43,472 nucleotides of DNA from Orientia chuto str. Dubai (GTDB lineage: Bacteria > Pseudomonadota > Alphaproteobacteria > Rickettsiales > Rickettsiaceae). The translations under genes were made by a program, and so were the position numbers. The DNA lies in assembly GCF_000964595.1 (NCBI RefSeq), contig NZ_LANP01000007.1, positions 1-43,472 of the forward strand. Direction: 5' to 3'. This document shows, one piece after another, positions 40,612 to 43,472 of this stretch. Each line of letters starts with the position of its first letter. Within the stretch, counting starts at the first letter, position 1. Below the pieces are notes generated by a model, which ran no database searches, had not been told where the DNA came from, and worked only from the letters and a program-made list of their open reading frames with translations.

Positions 40612-43180
40612 ATGCCAGCATTAAATATAGACCTAATTTTAGTAGGTTGTTCTTGATAACAAATTTAGCTATAGGGTTATGGTATGGTAAGGGAGTAAAA
40701 TCTATAAAAGACTATGCTCTGGTGGAAAAAATTTCAGCACAACTGCACTTACAGCAACTTTAATAGCTACTTGGATTGGCGGAGGAACTTTTAGTTTTGG
40801 ATTATATGAAATATACTCAATTGGAATACTTGCATTACTTTCCGTTATAGGGCAAACATTGGGATTACTTTGTTATGCTTATATCTTAATTCCAAGAATG
40901 CAGGAGTTTTTTGGTAAGTTATCAGTTGCAGAAGTAATGGGAGATCTTTATGGCAAACATGTTAGAATTGTTACAGCTATTTGTTCTATAATAAGATCAT
41001 CAACAGCAATCGCTATGCAGATTAAAGTTTTTTCCACCATGTTTAATCACTTTTTAGATATAGATAGTTTATATGCAACTTTAATTAGTAGTATGGTAGT
41101 CGTTATATATTCAGCTTTTGGAGGAATTAGGGCTGTAGTATTTACTGATATTTTTCAAGCTTTAGCTTTTGGAGCTTTTATTCCGACTTTAGCAATACTT
41201 ATTTGGAGTATGTTTGGCAGTTGGAAATCTATAGTAAATACTGTAACTACTAATCCTATATTAGACTATAAAATATTGCTAGACTATAACAATCAAAATA
41301 CTCTGAAATATTATGGTGTATTTGTCTACTGTATATTACCATGCTTTAGCCCAGCTATGTTTCATAGAGTTTTAATTGCACGTAATACAGTACAAGCTGT
41401 TAGTGCCTTTAAAGTTATGATTTCTATGTATTTATTGTTTTGTCTATTTGTAGGGTTTATAGGATTAACATTACTTTCATCACATCAGACAATAGAAGCT
41501 AATAATTTAGTACCATATATAATAGATAGCTATGCTTATACTGGATTTAAAGGATTAGTAATAATTGGAATATCTGCAATGATTATGTCAACAGCAGATT
41601 CATGGATTAATTCAGCTTCTATTATTTTTGTTAATGACTTATGTAAACCTTTAGGTTTATTTAACAATAATCAAAAACTAGAAATTATAGCAGTAAGAGC
41701 ATTTGCTATATCCATTGGAGTATTGGGATTATGTATGGCGTTGTCACAACAAAATTTGTTAGGAATATTATTATTTGGGGCTAGTTTTTATACCCCAATA
41801 GTAGGAATACCATTACTGTTTACAATTTTAGGTTTTAGAACTACTACTAGAGTGATATTAGCTGGAATGGCTGCTGCAGTATCAACTACATTTGTTTGGA
41901 GTAAATACTTTAATGCAGCGCTACCAATAGGTGACATCATACCAGCTACTATAGCAAATTTTACAGTAATGATGATAATGCATTATGGCCTTGGCGAGCC
42001 AGGTGGGTGGGTTGGTCCTAGTGATCGTGGACCACTAAATGTTCTTAAAGAAAAACGTAAACAACAAATTAATACTATTTCTAGTTTCTTTAAATCACTA
42101 GCAATTAACTTGAGTTGGAATAATATTTGTGCTTATTGTAATAATGAAACATTTCGTGGTAAGCACTATTATATTGAGTATGCAGCTGTTACTATATTAT
42201 CATTAATGGTTATGTCATTATGTGGGCAAGTAGAGCATAAAGCTGCTTCAGTATGGTTGATTACTAAAATATCTATTACTCTTTTAGGATTTATAATAAC
42301 TACATTATTACTCTATAATAAGAAATGGAATGAAGATTTTCGAAATAAATATCTAGGCTTTATTTGGCATATTGCAATATTTTATACTTTAGTATTTAGC
42401 AATACTTTACTAACATTAATTGGCGGTTCATCACCAATATTACTAATGTGTTTTATACTAACTTAGTTGTAACAGGATATTATTACAATGGCATACAGCT
42501 TTGTTATGATATTATTAGGTGTCCAGTTGGTACTGTAGTTTTTAATATGTTAGCTAGCTATGGAGGCTACTTAGTGATTATGATAAAGTTAATAATGACT
42601 TAGAATTATATGTTATGTGGGCAATAATATTATTAGCGCAATATTATTGCTATTAGATTAAGCAAAATCAGTTTGTTAGTAACACAAAATGTATGCTACA
42701 CTAAGGATAATGTTGATGTACTTAATCTACGTTTAGATGATAAAAGTCAAAAAATGGAAGCACTTCTTGAGACTAAAAAATATATACTTAATAATTTAAG
42801 TCATGAAATAAAGTCTCCTTATCTGTAGCACGTACTGCATTAATTTACTGAATAAAAGCTACCAAAATACTATAAGAAGCGAGATTCTAGGAGAAAGAAA
42901 GAGTATTAACTATAATAACATTAGCTAATTCTGGTATTGAGAATTGTATCATATAGAAAATTTACTTGATTTATCGAATTGAACAAGGCGAATGTATTTG
43001 ATATAGAGTTAAATAATTTTCAATTATGTTAAAAGAAATAGTTGCTGAATGTAGTAAACTCAACGTAACTGAAAACCATATAATTAGTTTAAATTATGTG
43101 ATCAAGCTGAAACTATGTTTGAGTTTGATTATGCTAGAATAAGAAAAGTAATGCTAAATCTTATTTCAAATGCAATTCAA
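40612..43180 (+). pseudogene. sodium:solute symporter-histidine kinase fusion gene, heavily broken
   Basis: A single gene in origin with the CbrA/PutP-kinase architecture. The start at 40,612 (MPALNIDLILVG) is lost in frame after 12 codons. FLITNLAIGLWYGKGVKSIK continues in a second frame, then NFSTTALTATLIATWIGGGT in a third, which runs on to 42,466 as a 13-segment-type symporter. Its DUF/STAND-like region is followed by another shift (LVVTGYYYNGIQLCYDIIRC). Later, LNNLSHEIKSP is the histidine kinase H-box and RKVMLNLISNAIQ is the N-box of the ATPase domain. Each shift looks like a one-base loss. The kinase end is cut by the IS630 remnant at the right edge. The gene is not expected to be functional. 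Confidence 0.8.
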
Positions 43181-43472
43181 TGCCCTTCTTTTTCTAGTAT
43201 AGTTTTTAAATATGGGCTTTTATGAAAACTTGCATTGTCCATCACAACTACAGAATTATTAGGTAATTTCGGTATTAAATCATGTTTTACTCAACCGTTA
43301 AATAATATTACAGTCAAAAATTGATACGGTTAGCAGCGATTTATTATGTGCCTATAGTTCTTTTTGACGGATGCCAATCATGCATTCCGTAACATCTCAT
43401 GCCTTCATATCCGTTAGTTCTAGGAGCACTAGAAATAAAACCGCTCTCTCATAAGACAATAACCTTTCCTTA
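43181..43472 (-). mobile_element. IS630-family transposase remnant (partial, at window edge)
   Basis: Read on the minus strand, the end contains the DDE-type motif LPNNSVVVMDNASFHKSPYL followed by KTILEKEGH, which is the conserved IS630-type catalytic region. A further upstream piece, RCYGMHDWHPSKRT, is in another frame, so it is broken. The element replaces the end of the histidine kinase after LISNAIQ, which marks the insertion or deletion border near 43,180. Confidence 0.75.

Overview
The window is very AT-rich and reads as chromosome of an obligate intracellular Rickettsiales bacterium, with Orientia tsutsugamushi as the best fit. The reasons are single-copy alphaproteobacterial core genes separated by long decayed spacers, an alphaproteobacterial-type elongator tRNA-Met, VirB8/VirB9 of a Rickettsiales type IV secretion system, a TraD_Ti-like fragment of the kind carried by Orientia amplified genetic elements (RAGE), an ankyrin-repeat protein, P44/Msp2-like surface antigens, and many eroded insertion sequences. 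The organism is inferred from gene content; no database was searched.

Layout, left to right. 1-1.6 kb: 5' end of a traD-like conjugation gene (minus), then an unrecognised 398-residue protein built from a ~200-residue tandem duplication. 1.77-2.4 kb: IS982-type remnants. 2.4-6.9 kb: nuoABCDEF (minus), the start of respiratory complex I, with a good promoter upstream of nuoA; nuoG onward is absent. 7-10.8 kb: a small membrane protein, sdhE, then dnaA-dnaN, with hairpins before dnaA and after dnaN. 11.4-13.7 kb: ankyrin protein and a yggU gene bracketed by IS982 debris. 13.8-19 kb: gltX, a frameshifted iscA/erpA, argS, a SPOR-domain protein and a Sco1-type copper chaperone. 19.2-22.7 kb: IS982 remnants around a lipase-like effector candidate and a surface antigen. 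22.9-25.9 kb: tRNA-Pro, tRNA-Ser, ubiX, a frameshifted tlyC/corC and ybeY. 26.2-31.1 kb: virB8-virB9, a frameshifted dnaB, a DUF2660-like protein and ftsY. 31.2-33.7 kb: a second surface antigen, IS remnants, a 59-bp inverted repeat and tRNA-Met. 33.8-37.7 kb: rplM-rpsI and atpD-atpC. 38-39.8 kb: a large protein with kinase-fold signature motifs, possibly a secreted effector. 39.9-43.5 kb: IS982 remnant, a badly broken symporter/histidine-kinase fusion gene, and an IS630-family remnant at the right edge.

How it fits together: the intact genes are housekeeping (respiration, replication, translation, Fe-S and heme-copper enzyme assembly, protein targeting), and between them sit host-interaction candidates (ankyrin, lipase-like, kinase-like, surface antigens, T4SS parts). 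Gene order typical of other bacteria has been broken repeatedly (nuo cut after nuoF, atpDC without atpHAG, virB8-B9 without B10/B11/D4). Cut points often carry IS982 debris.

I did not find a clear new multi-gene system. The points most worth a second look are: single-base losses in several conserved genes including dnaB (assembly error versus real decay); the kinase-like protein at 38 kb; the duplicated protein beside traD; and the near-perfect inverted repeat at 33.0-33.2 kb.
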